A stretch of DNA of 64,000 nucleotides. It comes from Luteibacter rhizovicinus DSM 16549 (GTDB lineage: Bacteria; Pseudomonadota; Gammaproteobacteria; Xanthomonadales; Rhodanobacteraceae). Shown one piece after another: positions 46,257-56,050 of the stretch; the stretch's first letter is position 1, and every line of letters starts with the position of its first letter. The stretch is taken from NCBI RefSeq assembly GCF_001887595.1, contig NZ_CP017480.1, positions 1,054,001 to 1,118,000 on the forward strand. Direction: 5' to 3'. The notes under the pieces are model-generated. The model made no database searches. It saw nothing but the letters and a program-made list of their open reading frames with translations, and was not told where the DNA came from. The translations under genes were made by a program, and so were the position numbers.

Positions 46257-47981
46257 CTAGGATTCCTGGGTGACGCGAAGGACTTCTTCAATCGTCGTGA
46301 CGCCCGCCACCGCTTTGGCCAGGCCATCTTCGTACATCGTGCGCATACCTTCGGCGCGCGCGAGTCGCTCGATTTCGCCGGCGTCGGATCGCTGCATCAC
46401 CAGGCGACGGAGCGGATCGCTCATCACCAGGAATTCCATGATGGCGCGGCGGCCGCGGTATCCGGTCGGATTGGTCGCACTGGTACCGGGCTTCCACAGG
46501 CGGATCGGCCGCTCGTCGGTGTATTTGTGCAGTTCGAACTGCTCGACGACCTCGGGCAGCGCCTCGTAGGGAATCGCCGTTTCCGGATCCAGGCGGCGCA
46601 CCAGTCGCTGGGCGAGGATGCCGTTCACCGTCGAGCCGAGCAGGTAATCTTCCACGCCCATGTCGAGCAGGCGCGTGATACCGCCGGAAGCGCTGTTGGT
46701 ATGCAGCGTGGACAGCACCAGATGTCCCGTCAGGGCGGACTGGATCGCGATGCGGCAGGTTTCCAGATCGCGCATTTCGCCGATCATGATGACGTCCGGA
46801 TCCTGGCGGACGATGGAGCGCAGCGCACCGGTGAAATCGAGGCCGATCTGCGGCTTCACCTGGATCTGGTTGATGCCCTCGATCTGGTATTCGACCGGGT
46901 CTTCGACCGTGATGATCTTCACGTCGGGTGTGTTGATCTGCGACAGCGCGGTATATAGCGTGGTCGTCTTGCCCGAGCCGGTCGGCCCGGTCACCAGCAG
47001 GATGCCGTGCGGGCGGTCGAGCACCTCGACGAAGCGGTCGCGGAAGTTGTCGGTGAAGCCCAGCGAGGCGAAATCGAAAACGATCGACTCACGATCCAGG
47101 ATACGCATCACCACCGACTCGCCGAAGCTCGTCGGCACCGTGGACACGCGCAGGTCCAGCTCCTTGCCCTGAACGCGCAACTGGATGCGACCGTCCTGGG
47201 GCAGCCGCCGCTCGGCGATGTTGAGGCGGGCCATGATCTTGACGCGAGAGATGACAGCGGCCGTGGAACTCGACGGCGGCGCTTCGACTTCATGCAGCAC
47301 GCCGTCGATGCGATAGCGCACCTTGAGGCGGTTCTCAAAGGGCTCGATATGCACGTCCGACGCCCGTTGTTCCACGGCACGCTGGAGAATCAGGTTGACC
47401 AGGCGGATCACCGGCGCTTCCGATGCGAGGTCGCGCAGGTGCTCGACGTCATCCTCCTCGGTGGCGTTGCCATCGAGGCTTTCGACGATGCTGCCCATGG
47501 CCGAGCGGCCCTGGCCGTAGTAGCGCTCGATCAGGCCGTCGATTTCCGAACGCAGCCCGACGCGCAGCGGCAGGTCGCGACCCGTGGCCAGCCTCACCGC
47601 CTGCAGCGGGTAAGGATCAGCCGGGTCGGCAACCAGCAGGGCCAGGCCGTCCTCGCCTTCACGCACGGGCGTGACGTGGTACTGCTTGAGAAAGCGTACC
47701 GACAGTTCGATGTCCGCGGGCGGAAGGTCCGGGGCATCCTTGGCCGCCAGCAGGGTCAGGCCGAGCAGTTCGGCCCAGGCGTCGGCCAGATCTCGCTCCG
47801 ATACCAGGCCCAGACGGGCCATCAGCGAGGTAAGGGTGCCCTCCGGCGTCTCGTCGTGCAGGCGCCGGGCCCGCGCGAGGTCGGTGTCCTTAAGGCGGCC
47901 GTGCGCCACCAGGTGCGCGCAGACCTGAGCTTCTCCGGGTTCACCGGTCAGCATATCCCTATGCTCAGTCATCGCAGACAT
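46257..47981 (-). CDS. gspE: T2SS assembly ATPase GspE (XpsE)
   Basis: The 574-residue AAA+ secretion ATPase has Walker A GPTGSGKTTTLYTAL, an Asp box (ITVEDPVEY), Walker B-type DPDVIMIGEMRD and a His box (LSTLHTNSA). An N-terminal GspL-binding domain occupies residues ~1-180. The region that in many GspE proteins carries a tetracysteine zinc motif has none here (GTSATNPTGYRGR in place of GC-x2-C-x2-TGY). It is the first gene of the operon. GAGGAAGG precedes the ATG at 47981; a second ATG at 47972 has better spacing. Confidence 0.94.
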   Translation of the reverse strand: MSAMTEHRDMLTGEPGEAQVCAHLVAHGRLKDTDLARARRLHDETPEGTLTSLMARLGLVSERDLADAWAELLGLTLLAAKDAPDLPPADIELSVRFLKQYHVTPVREGEDGLALLVADPADPYPLQAVRLATGRDLPLRVGLRSEIDGLIERYYGQGRSAMGSIVESLDGNATEEDDVEHLRDLASEAPVIRLVNLILQRAVEQRASDVHIEPFENRLKVRYRIDGVLHEVEAPPSSSTAAVISRVKIMARLNIAERRLPQDGRIQLRVQGKELDLRVSTVPTSFGESVVMRILDRESIVFDFASLGFTDNFRDRFVEVLDRPHGILLVTGPTGSGKTTTLYTALSQINTPDVKIITVEDPVEYQIEGINQIQVKPQIGLDFTGALRSIVRQDPDVIMIGEMRDLETCRIAIQSALTGHLVLSTLHTNSASGGITRLLDMGVEDYLLGSTVNGILAQRLVRRLDPETAIPYEALPEVVEQFELHKYTDERPIRLWKPGTSATNPTGYRGRRAIMEFLVMSDPLRRLVMQRSDAGEIERLARAEGMRTMYEDGLAKAVAGVTTIEEVLRVTQES

Positions 47982-48112
47982 GCCTTCCTCACGGTCCGTT
48001 AAAGCGGTCGATCCACGCGATCGTTCCTGACCGCGCGGGCCGCTATTGGTAGCACATACCGTGCGTCGACGGCGACCGTGAATCCCGTGTTCCGCGACGT
48101 GGCGCAACAAGA

Positions 48113-48162
48113 GGAAGCCGGCGTCGCCGCCGGCTTCCGCGCCCTACGGGCGTACCCGTAGG
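48113..48162 (-). terminator. Two consecutive hairpins after the adhesin gene
   Basis: Stem one is 48143-48150 with 48155-48162 (8 bp); stem two is 48113-48123 with 48128-48138 (11 bp). They lie 15-65 bp past the adhesin stop codon on the minus strand. Only a weak T-rich stretch follows. They probably end the adhesin transcript before the gspE promoter. Confidence 0.6.
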
Positions 48163-48177
48163 ATTTCGCTGGGCTGA

Positions 48178-51100
48178 TTACCAGCCGATGCCTACGCCAA
48201 CGCCTCCCGAAGTCTCACCGCCGCTGATCGCGGCACCGAAGGTCAGGGCCGCCTTGGGACTGAGGCTGCGCGAGAAACCGACCGACATCGCACCCTGCCC
48301 CTTGTAGCCGCCGACGCCCACGCCGAGCCGGTTGTCGCCGTTGACGCTCTGCGTGCTGAAGGCCATCTGCGACATCGCCGCGCCCATGGCGCCCACCTTG
48401 TTCAGGCGGTCGTTGAGGTTGCTGAAGCGGTGATCGACCTCGCGCTTGTACTCATCGAAGGCACCGCCACTCACGACATCGCCGAACTTCTGGTCGGTGT
48501 ACTGCTTGGCGCTGTTCAGGGTGGCCGCGTCGCCCTGGTCCGCGTAGGTCTTGGCGGTGGCTACCGCCTGATCCACCTGGCTGACGTTGGCGGCATCCGT
48601 GCCCGCCGTGCCCGCGGCGACGTTGGTGATGCGCCGTTCGGCGCCCACCGCACCCACCGAGACCGTATTGGCCTGGTCGGCCACCGAGCCGGCGCCGAGG
48701 GCCACGCTGTTGGTCGCCGCCGCCGTCACCGTCGCACCGTTGCCGACCGCCGTGCCGTTGTCGGCACCCACGCTGGCGTTATTACCCACGGCAATGTCGG
48801 TCGGGTCCTTGGCGTAGCTACCCGTGCCGATCGCGATGCCGTTGCCCGTTCCGGGAACCACGGCCTGTGCCGTCACCGGCGCCGCAGCGGCGACAGGTGC
48901 GACGGCGGCCGACGTGACAGCCGGTGTGACAGCTGCCGCCATCACTCCCTGCGTACTCGTCGAAGCGGACGTCGCCGCGACGTCGTTGCGGCGAATCGGC
49001 GTCGTCCCCGTGCCGGTCCCACCCGTCGACTTCGACTCCAGATTGCCGACACGGCTGTTCAACGAGGTCAGGGCGCCGTCCAGGGCGCCGACCGCGTCGC
49101 CGACCGTGCCGTACGAGCCACCCTGCACCCGATAGACCGGACCGACGAAGCCATTGGCACCCATCGTCGCGCCACCACCGAGGGCCATCGCTACGGCGTT
49201 GCCGGCGGCATTCGAGGTCCCCGCGAAGGCACCCGACAGTGCCGTATTCAACTGGCCGAGGTTGACCGCGTCCGTGGTCTGCGTACCAGCGGCCACGTTG
49301 GTGATCTGGCGGTTGTTCGCCGCGCTGCCCACCGACACCGTGTTAGCCCGGGTCGCAAGCGATCCATTGCCGAGGGCGACCGAATTGACGCCCAGGGCCC
49401 TGGCACTGTCGCCGATGGCCGTGGCACCCGCCGCACCGGCGTTGGCCGCGGCACCGATCGCCGTCGACGACTCCTTGCTCGCCGTGGCGAAGGCACCGTT
49501 GGCGGTAGAGAGATCGCCGCTCGCGCTGCTTCCTGCGCCCGTCGCGATGGCCAGTTGGCCCGTAGCACTCGCATCGTCCGAGCCGTCGGCCGCGCCCGTC
49601 GCCGAGACGTAGTGGCTGGCGCTGCTCACACTGTCGGACAGCGTATTCAGCTGCTGCACGTTGACGGCATCCGTACCCTGCACGCCCGCCGCGACATTGG
49701 TGATCTGCCGCTCGCTACCGCGGTCACCCACCGACACGGTATTGGCGCGGGTGGCAAGCGAGTTCGAGCCCAGGGCGACGCTGTTGGGGGCGGCGCTCTG
49801 CACCGTGCTATTGGCGCCGATGGCGACACCGTTCGCGCCGAAGGCCGTCGAGAAGTCACCCACCGCGACACTGCTGGCACCGGATGCCCAGCTATTGATA
49901 CCCAGCGCGGTCGCGTTTCCACCCGGCGCATAGGCAAAGTAGCCCAGCGCCGTACTGCCAACACCCTCGGCAGCAGCCACGCCACCGAGTGCCGTCGCGT
50001 AGTCCGCCGTGGCCTGGGCACCCGCACCGAAGGCGGCGGCACTGTCGCCCGTCGCACCGGTATAGATGAGACCGACGCCGGGCAAGTTGCTCGGCCCACC
50101 GACCGCAACGGAACCCGCACCCGAAGCCGTCGTCGATGTACCCACGGCGGTCGAATAATCGCCGGTGGCATTGGCGACGGCGCCCAGGGCGGTCGACTGC
50201 GCGCCGCTGGCATAGGCGCCCACGCCGACCGAGGTCGCCGCGAACCCGCCTGCCTGCGCGCTCGCGCCGACGGCCGTGCCGCCGACAGCTGCACTGGTCG
50301 CGCCTGTGTCGATGGGATTGCCGTTATTGTCGGAGATCAAAGGATTGCCGTCTTCGTCCACGGCCACGCCGCCGACCGCGACACTACCCGGGCCGTTGGC
50401 CTGGGCACCGGCGCCATAGGCGGCGCTGTTCTGGCCTGTGGCGACGCTACCGAAGCCATTCGCCGTCGCATTCGTCCCTGTCGCGACCGCACCGCTGCCG
50501 GTTGCCGTGGCGCCGTCGGCACCAGCGAAAGCACCCGAGCCGGACGCCGTCGCGTACTGGCCCGTCGCCTGTGCATCATCGGAACCGTCGTTCAATCCAT
50601 TGGCTTTGAAATAGCGCGTTGCCCCGCTCACCGACGAATCGAGCTGACCCTTGTTCACTGCATCGGTATCTTCCGTGCCAGCGGCGACATTCGTGATCTG
50701 CCGCTCGCTACCTGCCGAACCGACCGACACACTGTTCGCCCGATCGGCCAACGAACTGGCGCCGAGTGCCACCGAATTGGCTGCGGACGCATAGGACGAC
50801 TCACCAATCGCCGTGCTGCTCGCGCCATCGGCCCAGCTGTTCCAGCCGAGTGCCGTGGCGTAGTCGCTGGTCGCCCAGGCACCTGCACCGAAGGCGGACG
50901 CGCCGAGACCGGTCGCCTGGGCGGGGATGAAACCGAAGAACGTGCTCCCACCGACCGCGACACTTTCATCGCCCGTGGCTTGCGCGCTTTCGCCAACCGA
51001 CACGCTGCTTGCGCCGGTCGCCGCACTCTGCGTACCGACCGCGGTCGACAGAGCGCCCGTCGCATTGGCGACGGCACCAACCGCGGTGGCCTGGGCGCCG

Positions 51101-54100
51101 CTTGCGTAGGCACCGACGCCGAACGAGGAAGCGGCGAAACCACCGGCCTGTGCACTCGCGCCCACCGCCGTACCGCCCACGCCCGCGCTGGTCGCGCCGG
51201 TGTCGACCGGCACACCGCCATTGGTGATCAACGGATTGCCGTCTTCGTCCACGGCCACGCCGCCGACCGCGACACTACCCGGGCCGTTGGCCTGGGCACC
51301 GGCGCCATAGGCGGCGCTGTTCTGGCCCGTGGCGACGCTACCGTAGCCATTCGCCGTCGCGTTCGTGCCGCTCGCCACCGCACCGCTGCCGGTCGCCGTG
51401 GCGCCATCCGCACCAGCGAAAGCACCCGAGCCGGACGCCGTCGCGTACTGGCCCGTCGCCTGTGCATCATCGGAACCGTCGTTCAATCCATTGGCTTTGA
51501 AATAGCGCGTCGCCCCGCTCACCGACGAATCGAGCTGACCCTTGTTCACTGCATCGGTATCTTCCGTGCCCGCCGCGACATTCGTGATCTGCCGTTCGCT
51601 ACCTACCGAACCGACCGACACACTGTTCGCCCGATCTGCCAACGAACTGGCGCCGAGTGCCACCGAATTGGCTGCGGACGCATAGGACGACTCACCAATC
51701 GCCGTGCTGCTCGCGCCATCGGCCCAGCTGTTCCAGCCGAGCGCCGTGGCGTAGTCGTTGGTCGCCCACGCACCTGCACCGAAGGCGGACGCGCCGAGAC
51801 CGGTCGCCTGGGCGGGGATGAAACCGAAGAACGTGCTGCCACCCACGGCGACACTTTCATCACCGGTAGCCTGCGCGCTTTCACCGACCGACACGCTGCT
51901 CGCACCGGTCGCTGCACTCTGCGTACCAACTGCCGTCGAGAGAGCGCCAGTGGCATTCGCCACCGCGCCGACCGCCGTCGCCTGCGCACCACTCGCATAC
52001 GCACCGACACCGAACGAGGACGCGGCAAAACCACCGGCCTGTGCACTCGCACCGACCGCCGTTCCGCCCACACCCGCGCTGGTCGCGCCGGTATCGACCG
52101 GCACACCGCCGTTCGTGATCAACGGATTGCCGTCTTCGTCCACAGCGACACCGCCGACCGCGACACTACCCGGGCCGTTGGCCTGGGCACCGGCGCCATA
52201 GGCGGCGCTGTTCTGGCCCGTCGCTACGCTACCGTAGCCATTCGCCGTCGCGTTCGTGCCGCTCGCCACCGCACCGCTTCCGGTTGCCGTGGCGCCGTCA
52301 GCACCAGCGAAAGCACCGGAACCCGAAGCCGTAGCGTATTGACCGATTGCCTGCGCGTCGTCGGAACCGTCGTTAAGTCCATTCGCCTTGAAGTAGCGTG
52401 TCGCTCCGCTCACCGAACTATCGAGCTGGCCCTTGTTCACCGCATCGGTGTCCTGCGTACCGGCGGCGACGTTGGTGATCTGCCTTTCACTTCCTGCCGC
52501 ACCTACCGAGACGGTGTTCGCCCGATCGGCCAGCGAACTCGCACCCAGCGCAACAGAATTGGCTGCGGACGCATAAGACGACTCACCGATCGCCGTGCTG
52601 CTCGCGCCATCGGCCCAGCTGTTCCAGCCGAGCGCCGTCGCGTAATCATTGGTTGCCCAGGCGCCGGCACCAAAAGCCGACGCTCCGAGACCGGTGGCCT
52701 GCGCCGGAATGAAGCCGAAGAACGTGCTGCCACCCACGGCAACACTTTCATCACCCGTCGCCTGTGCGCTTTCACCGACCGAGACGCTGCTTGCGCCGGT
52801 GGCCGCACTCTGCGTGCCGACGGCTGTCGACAGCGCACCGGTCGCATTCGCAACCGCGCCCACTGCCGTGGCCTGCGCACCACTCGCATACGCACCGACG
52901 CCGAACGAAGAAGCCGCAAAGCCGCTCGCCTGCGAGCTGGCGCCCACCGCCGTACCGCCCACGCCCGCGCTGGTCGCGCCGGTGTCGACCGGCACGCCGC
53001 CATTGGTGATCAGCGGATTGCCGTCTTCGTCCACAGCGACACCGCCGACGGCGACACTACCCGGTCCGTTCGCTTGCGCACCGGCACCATAGGCCGCGCT
53101 GCTCTGACCCGTCGCGACGCTACCGTAGCCATTCGCCGTCGCATTCGTGCCGGTCGCCACTGCACCGCTGCCGGTTGCCGTGGCGCCGTCGGCGCCAGCG
53201 AAAGCACCCGAACCCGACGCGGTAGCGAACTGGCCCGTCGCCTGCGCATCATCGGAACCGTCGTTCAAACCGTTCGCCTTGAAATAGCGCGTCGCGCCAC
53301 TCACCGACGAATCGAGCTGACCCTTGTTGACCGCATCGGTATCTTCGGTGCCCGCCGCGACATTCGTGATCTGCCGCTCACTACCGACATCACCCACCGA
53401 GACGGTGTTTGCACGATCGGTGTACGAGCTTGCACCGAGCGCGACGGAATTCGCCGCACCTGCAAGCGCCGATTCGCCGATGGCCGTACTGCTCAGGCCG
53501 TCGGCCCAGCTGTTCCAACCGAGCGCCGTCGCGTAGTCGTTGGTCGCCCATGCGCCTGCGCCGAAGGCGGATGCCCCCGTACCCGTCGCTTGTGCGGGAA
53601 TGAAGCCGAAGAAGGTGCTTCCACCGACCGCGACACTTTCATCACCCGTGGCCTGTGCGCTTTCACCGACCGAGACGCTGCTTGCGCCGGTGGCTGCACT
53701 CTGCGTACCGACGGCTGTCGACAGCGCACCGGTCGCATTGGCGACCGCACCGACGGCTGTCGCCTGCGCGCCACTCGCATACGCACCGACGCCGAACGAA
53801 GAGGCCGCAAAGCCGCTCGCCTGCGAGCTGGCGCCCACCGCCGTACCGCCCACGCCCGCGCTGGTCGCGCCGGTGTCGACCGGCACACCGCCGTTCGTGA
53901 TCAACGGATTGCCGTCTTCGTCCACGGCCACGCCGCCGACCGCGACACTACCCGGGCCGTTGGCCTGCGCACCCGCACCATAGGCCGCGCTGTTCTGACC
54001 CGTGGCGACGCTACCGAAGCCATTCGCCGTCGCATTCGTGGCGGTCGCCACTGCACCGCTGCCGGTTGCCGTGGCGCCATCGGCACCGGCAAAGGCACCG

Positions 54101-55827
54101 GAGCCGGAAGCCGTCGCGTACTGGCCGATCGCCTGCGCATCGTCGCTTCCGTCGCTGAGCCCGTTCGCCTTGAAGTAGTGACTCGCGTCGCTGACCCCGC
54201 CGGCTACGGCATCGAGCTGGCCTTTGTTTACCGCGTCGGTGGCTTCGGTGCCTGCGGCGACATTCGCGATCTGACGTTTATGACCCGCCGAACCCACCGA
54301 AACAGTGTTATCTCGGTCCGCCGTCGAATCGGCGCCCAGTGCTATCGAGTTCTCACCCAGCGCCCAGGCGTTCGCACCGAGCGCCGTCGCGTTATTGCCC
54401 AGCGCCCAGCTGTTCGTGCCGACGGCGACGGCGTTCGCACTCTCCAGGCCAAACAGACCGAAACCGGTTTCAGCAAAATTGCCGATCGCCACACTACCCT
54501 CGCCGGAGGCGCTTGCGCCCGCACCGATCGCGGTCGATCCCGCGCTGTACGCCGTCGAGCCAAACCCGTTGGCGACGGATTGGTCACCCGCCGCCGTCGC
54601 CTGCGAACCACTGGCGGTCGAGAAGTCACCGAGCGCGTTGGCTACCGCGCCGACCGCGGTCGATTGTGCACCGCTCGCATACGCGCCAACGCCGAACGAC
54701 GATGCTGCGAATCCCCCCGCCTGTGCACTGGCACCAACGGCGGTTCCGCCAACTCCCGCGCTGGTTGCACCGGTGTCCACGGGCACCCCGCCATTCGTGA
54801 TCAAGGGATTGCCGGACGCGTCGACCGCGACACCGCCGACGGCGACGCTACCCGGACCATTCGCCTGCGCACCCGCACCGTACGCCGCGCTGTTCTGCCC
54901 CGAAGCGACGCTGCCGTAGCCATTCGCCGTAGCGTTCGTACCGGTCGCTACCGATCCACTACCGGTCGCCGTGGCGCCATCGGCGCCGGCAAAAGCACCG
55001 GAGCCGGATGCCGTCGCGTACTGACCCGTGGCTTGCGCGTCATCGGAACCGTCTTTCAGCCCGTTCGCCTTGAAGTAATGTGCAGCATCACGGGTGTCGT
55101 CGGCGAGCTGGTCAACGCGCGTCGATACACCATCGACACGCGTCGACAGCGTATCGACCCGCGTCGAGACACCGCTCACCGACGTCGAGACCTTATCAAG
55201 CTGCCGCTTGTTGACCGCATCGGTGGACTGCGTGCCATCGGCGACGTTCACCAACTGACGTTCTTCGTTGACCTTGCCGATCGACACCGTGTTGGCGCGA
55301 TTGGCGACCGATCCATCGCCGAGGGCGACGGAGTTCTTCGCCGTGGCGCTCGCGTCCGTGCCGAAGGCGGAACTGGCCGATCCGCTGGCAAATGAGGATT
55401 CGCCGATCGCAACGCTGTCCGTGCCGGTGGCGCGGGCGTTCTGGCCCAGCGCCGTCGACCACGCGCCGGACGACTGGGCATTTTGTCCGAGTGCGACGCT
55501 GTAATCGCCGCTGCTGTTCGCTGCCGTGCCGACCGCCGTGCTGTAGTTGCCGGCAGCCTTGCTCGAGGTACCGCAGGCAAAGGCATCGTCGCCCTTGGCG
55601 ACCGGCGCCTTGCCCTGGATACCGAGCAGATAGCCACCGCATACGTTGCCTGCCTGAGCGGGCGCGCTACCCAGCGCCAGCATCACGCCGGCTGCCAGTG
55701 GAAGCGCGGCCATCGCGGCGCGCAGGCGTCGGGAGGCACCACCCTTTCCATTCGCGCGTGCCAGCTCCGACGCCACGACCAGGATGCCGAGCGATTTGTT
55801 CCAGACCTTGCTGTAGATGGTATTCAC
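48178..55827 (-). CDS. Trimeric autotransporter adhesin (YadA/Hia type)
   Basis: The product has 2549 residues. The start is GTG 55827, with GGGAGGAAGG 5 nt upstream, directly before an extended signal peptide region (VNTIYSKVWNKSLGILVVAS), then a hydrophobic core ending in APAQA. The passenger is made of YadA-head-type 14-residue repeats (A-x-G-x-x-S-x-A-x-G). Neck motifs ITNVAAGTEDTDAVNKGQLD recur. Four central units repeat every 297 residues. The last ~95 residues are a YadA-type beta anchor (LNDRLNKVGAMGAAMSQMAF) ending in Trp. Such proteins trimerise on the cell surface and mediate adhesion and autoaggregation. Cys is nearly absent. Confidence 0.95.
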   Translation of the reverse strand: MNTIYSKVWNKSLGILVVASELARANGKGGASRRLRAAMAALPLAAGVMLALGSAPAQAGNVCGGYLLGIQGKAPVAKGDDAFACGTSSKAAGNYSTAVGTAANSSGDYSVALGQNAQSSGAWSTALGQNARATGTDSVAIGESSFASGSASSAFGTDASATAKNSVALGDGSVANRANTVSIGKVNEERQLVNVADGTQSTDAVNKRQLDKVSTSVSGVSTRVDTLSTRVDGVSTRVDQLADDTRDAAHYFKANGLKDGSDDAQATGQYATASGSGAFAGADGATATGSGSVATGTNATANGYGSVASGQNSAAYGAGAQANGPGSVAVGGVAVDASGNPLITNGGVPVDTGATSAGVGGTAVGASAQAGGFAASSFGVGAYASGAQSTAVGAVANALGDFSTASGSQATAAGDQSVANGFGSTAYSAGSTAIGAGASASGEGSVAIGNFAETGFGLFGLESANAVAVGTNSWALGNNATALGANAWALGENSIALGADSTADRDNTVSVGSAGHKRQIANVAAGTEATDAVNKGQLDAVAGGVSDASHYFKANGLSDGSDDAQAIGQYATASGSGAFAGADGATATGSGAVATATNATANGFGSVATGQNSAAYGAGAQANGPGSVAVGGVAVDEDGNPLITNGGVPVDTGATSAGVGGTAVGASSQASGFAASSFGVGAYASGAQATAVGAVANATGALSTAVGTQSAATGASSVSVGESAQATGDESVAVGGSTFFGFIPAQATGTGASAFGAGAWATNDYATALGWNSWADGLSSTAIGESALAGAANSVALGASSYTDRANTVSVGDVGSERQITNVAAGTEDTDAVNKGQLDSSVSGATRYFKANGLNDGSDDAQATGQFATASGSGAFAGADGATATGSGAVATGTNATANGYGSVATGQSSAAYGAGAQANGPGSVAVGGVAVDEDGNPLITNGGVPVDTGATSAGVGGTAVGASSQASGFAASSFGVGAYASGAQATAVGAVANATGALSTAVGTQSAATGASSVSVGESAQATGDESVAVGGSTFFGFIPAQATGLGASAFGAGAWATNDYATALGWNSWADGASSTAIGESSYASAANSVALGASSLADRANTVSVGAAGSERQITNVAAGTQDTDAVNKGQLDSSVSGATRYFKANGLNDGSDDAQAIGQYATASGSGAFAGADGATATGSGAVASGTNATANGYGSVATGQNSAAYGAGAQANGPGSVAVGGVAVDEDGNPLITNGGVPVDTGATSAGVGGTAVGASAQAGGFAASSFGVGAYASGAQATAVGAVANATGALSTAVGTQSAATGASSVSVGESAQATGDESVAVGGSTFFGFIPAQATGLGASAFGAGAWATNDYATALGWNSWADGASSTAIGESSYASAANSVALGASSLADRANSVSVGSVGSERQITNVAAGTEDTDAVNKGQLDSSVSGATRYFKANGLNDGSDDAQATGQYATASGSGAFAGADGATATGSGAVASGTNATANGYGSVATGQNSAAYGAGAQANGPGSVAVGGVAVDEDGNPLITNGGVPVDTGATSAGVGGTAVGASAQAGGFAASSFGVGAYASGAQATAVGAVANATGALSTAVGTQSAATGASSVSVGESAQATGDESVAVGGSTFFGFIPAQATGLGASAFGAGAWATSDYATALGWNSWADGASSTAIGESSYASAANSVALGASSLADRANSVSVGSAGSERQITNVAAGTEDTDAVNKGQLDSSVSGATRYFKANGLNDGSDDAQATGQYATASGSGAFAGADGATATGSGAVATGTNATANGFGSVATGQNSAAYGAGAQANGPGSVAVGGVAVDEDGNPLISDNNGNPIDTGATSAAVGGTAVGASAQAGGFAATSVGVGAYASGAQSTALGAVANATGDYSTAVGTSTTASGAGSVAVGGPSNLPGVGLIYTGATGDSAAAFGAGAQATADYATALGGVAAAEGVGSTALGYFAYAPGGNATALGINSWASGASSVAVGDFSTAFGANGVAIGANSTVQSAAPNSVALGSNSLATRANTVSVGDRGSERQITNVAAGVQGTDAVNVQQLNTLSDSVSSASHYVSATGAADGSDDASATGQLAIATGAGSSASGDLSTANGAFATASKESSTAIGAAANAGAAGATAIGDSARALGVNSVALGNGSLATRANTVSVGSAANNRQITNVAAGTQTTDAVNLGQLNTALSGAFAGTSNAAGNAVAMALGGGATMGANGFVGPVYRVQGGSYGTVGDAVGALDGALTSLNSRVGNLESKSTGGTGTGTTPIRRNDVAATSASTSTQGVMAAAVTPAVTSAAVAPVAAAAPVTAQAVVPGTGNGIAIGTGSYAKDPTDIAVGNNASVGADNGTAVGNGATVTAAATNSVALGAGSVADQANTVSVGAVGAERRITNVAAGTAGTDAANVSQVDQAVATAKTYADQGDAATLNSAKQYTDQKFGDVVSGGAFDEYKREVDHRFSNLNDRLNKVGAMGAAMSQMAFSTQSVNGDNRLGVGVGGYKGQGAMSVGFSRSLSPKAALTFGAAISGGETSGGVGVGIGW
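50591..54155. repeat. Four tandem 891-nt intragenic repeats
   Basis: The same anchor sequence (around TTCAAYCCRTTSGC) recurs near 50591, 51482, 52373, 53264 and 54155, exactly 891 nt apart. A further, diverged unit ends near 55055 (900 nt). The unit encodes SGATRYFKANGLNDGSDDAQ through to the next neck. Recombination between units could change adhesin length. Confidence 0.9.
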
Positions 55828-56012
55828 GTGAACCTTCCTCCCAGATGTCCGCTTGTTAGCGATCGATGCGCGGGCGCGCGGCGCGCGGCCCATCGCCAGT
55901 CCGTCGCGACCGCGGCGGACGAGATATTCCGAAGACAGGAAGGCAAGCGCCGTCCGGCCGTCCAAACGTTGTGTCAGTTCCCCTGCCCGCGACGCGGGCC
56001 CCCACGAAGGTC

Positions 56013-56036
56013 GAGGCCCCGGCGAACCGGGGCCTC
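56013..56036 (-). terminator. Hairpin after the metallopeptidase gene
   Basis: A perfect 10-bp GC stem (56013-56022 with 56027-56036, CGAA loop on the plus strand) lies 15 bp past the metallopeptidase stop codon. There is no clear T run on the minus strand, so strength is uncertain. Confidence 0.6.
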
Positions 56037-56050
56037 TTCCAGGTCATGCG

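Noticed and set aside
50591..54155. CRISPR array or tandem satellite
   Set aside because: The repeats are 891 nt, in frame, without unique spacers, and encode adhesin head domains.
48430..55395. Plus-strand open frame of 2321 codons opposite the adhesin gene
   Set aside because: It is a shadow of the repetitive, Ala/Gly/Ser-rich adhesin coding strand; the conceptual product is Arg/His-rich and repetitive with the same period, and has no recognisable domain.
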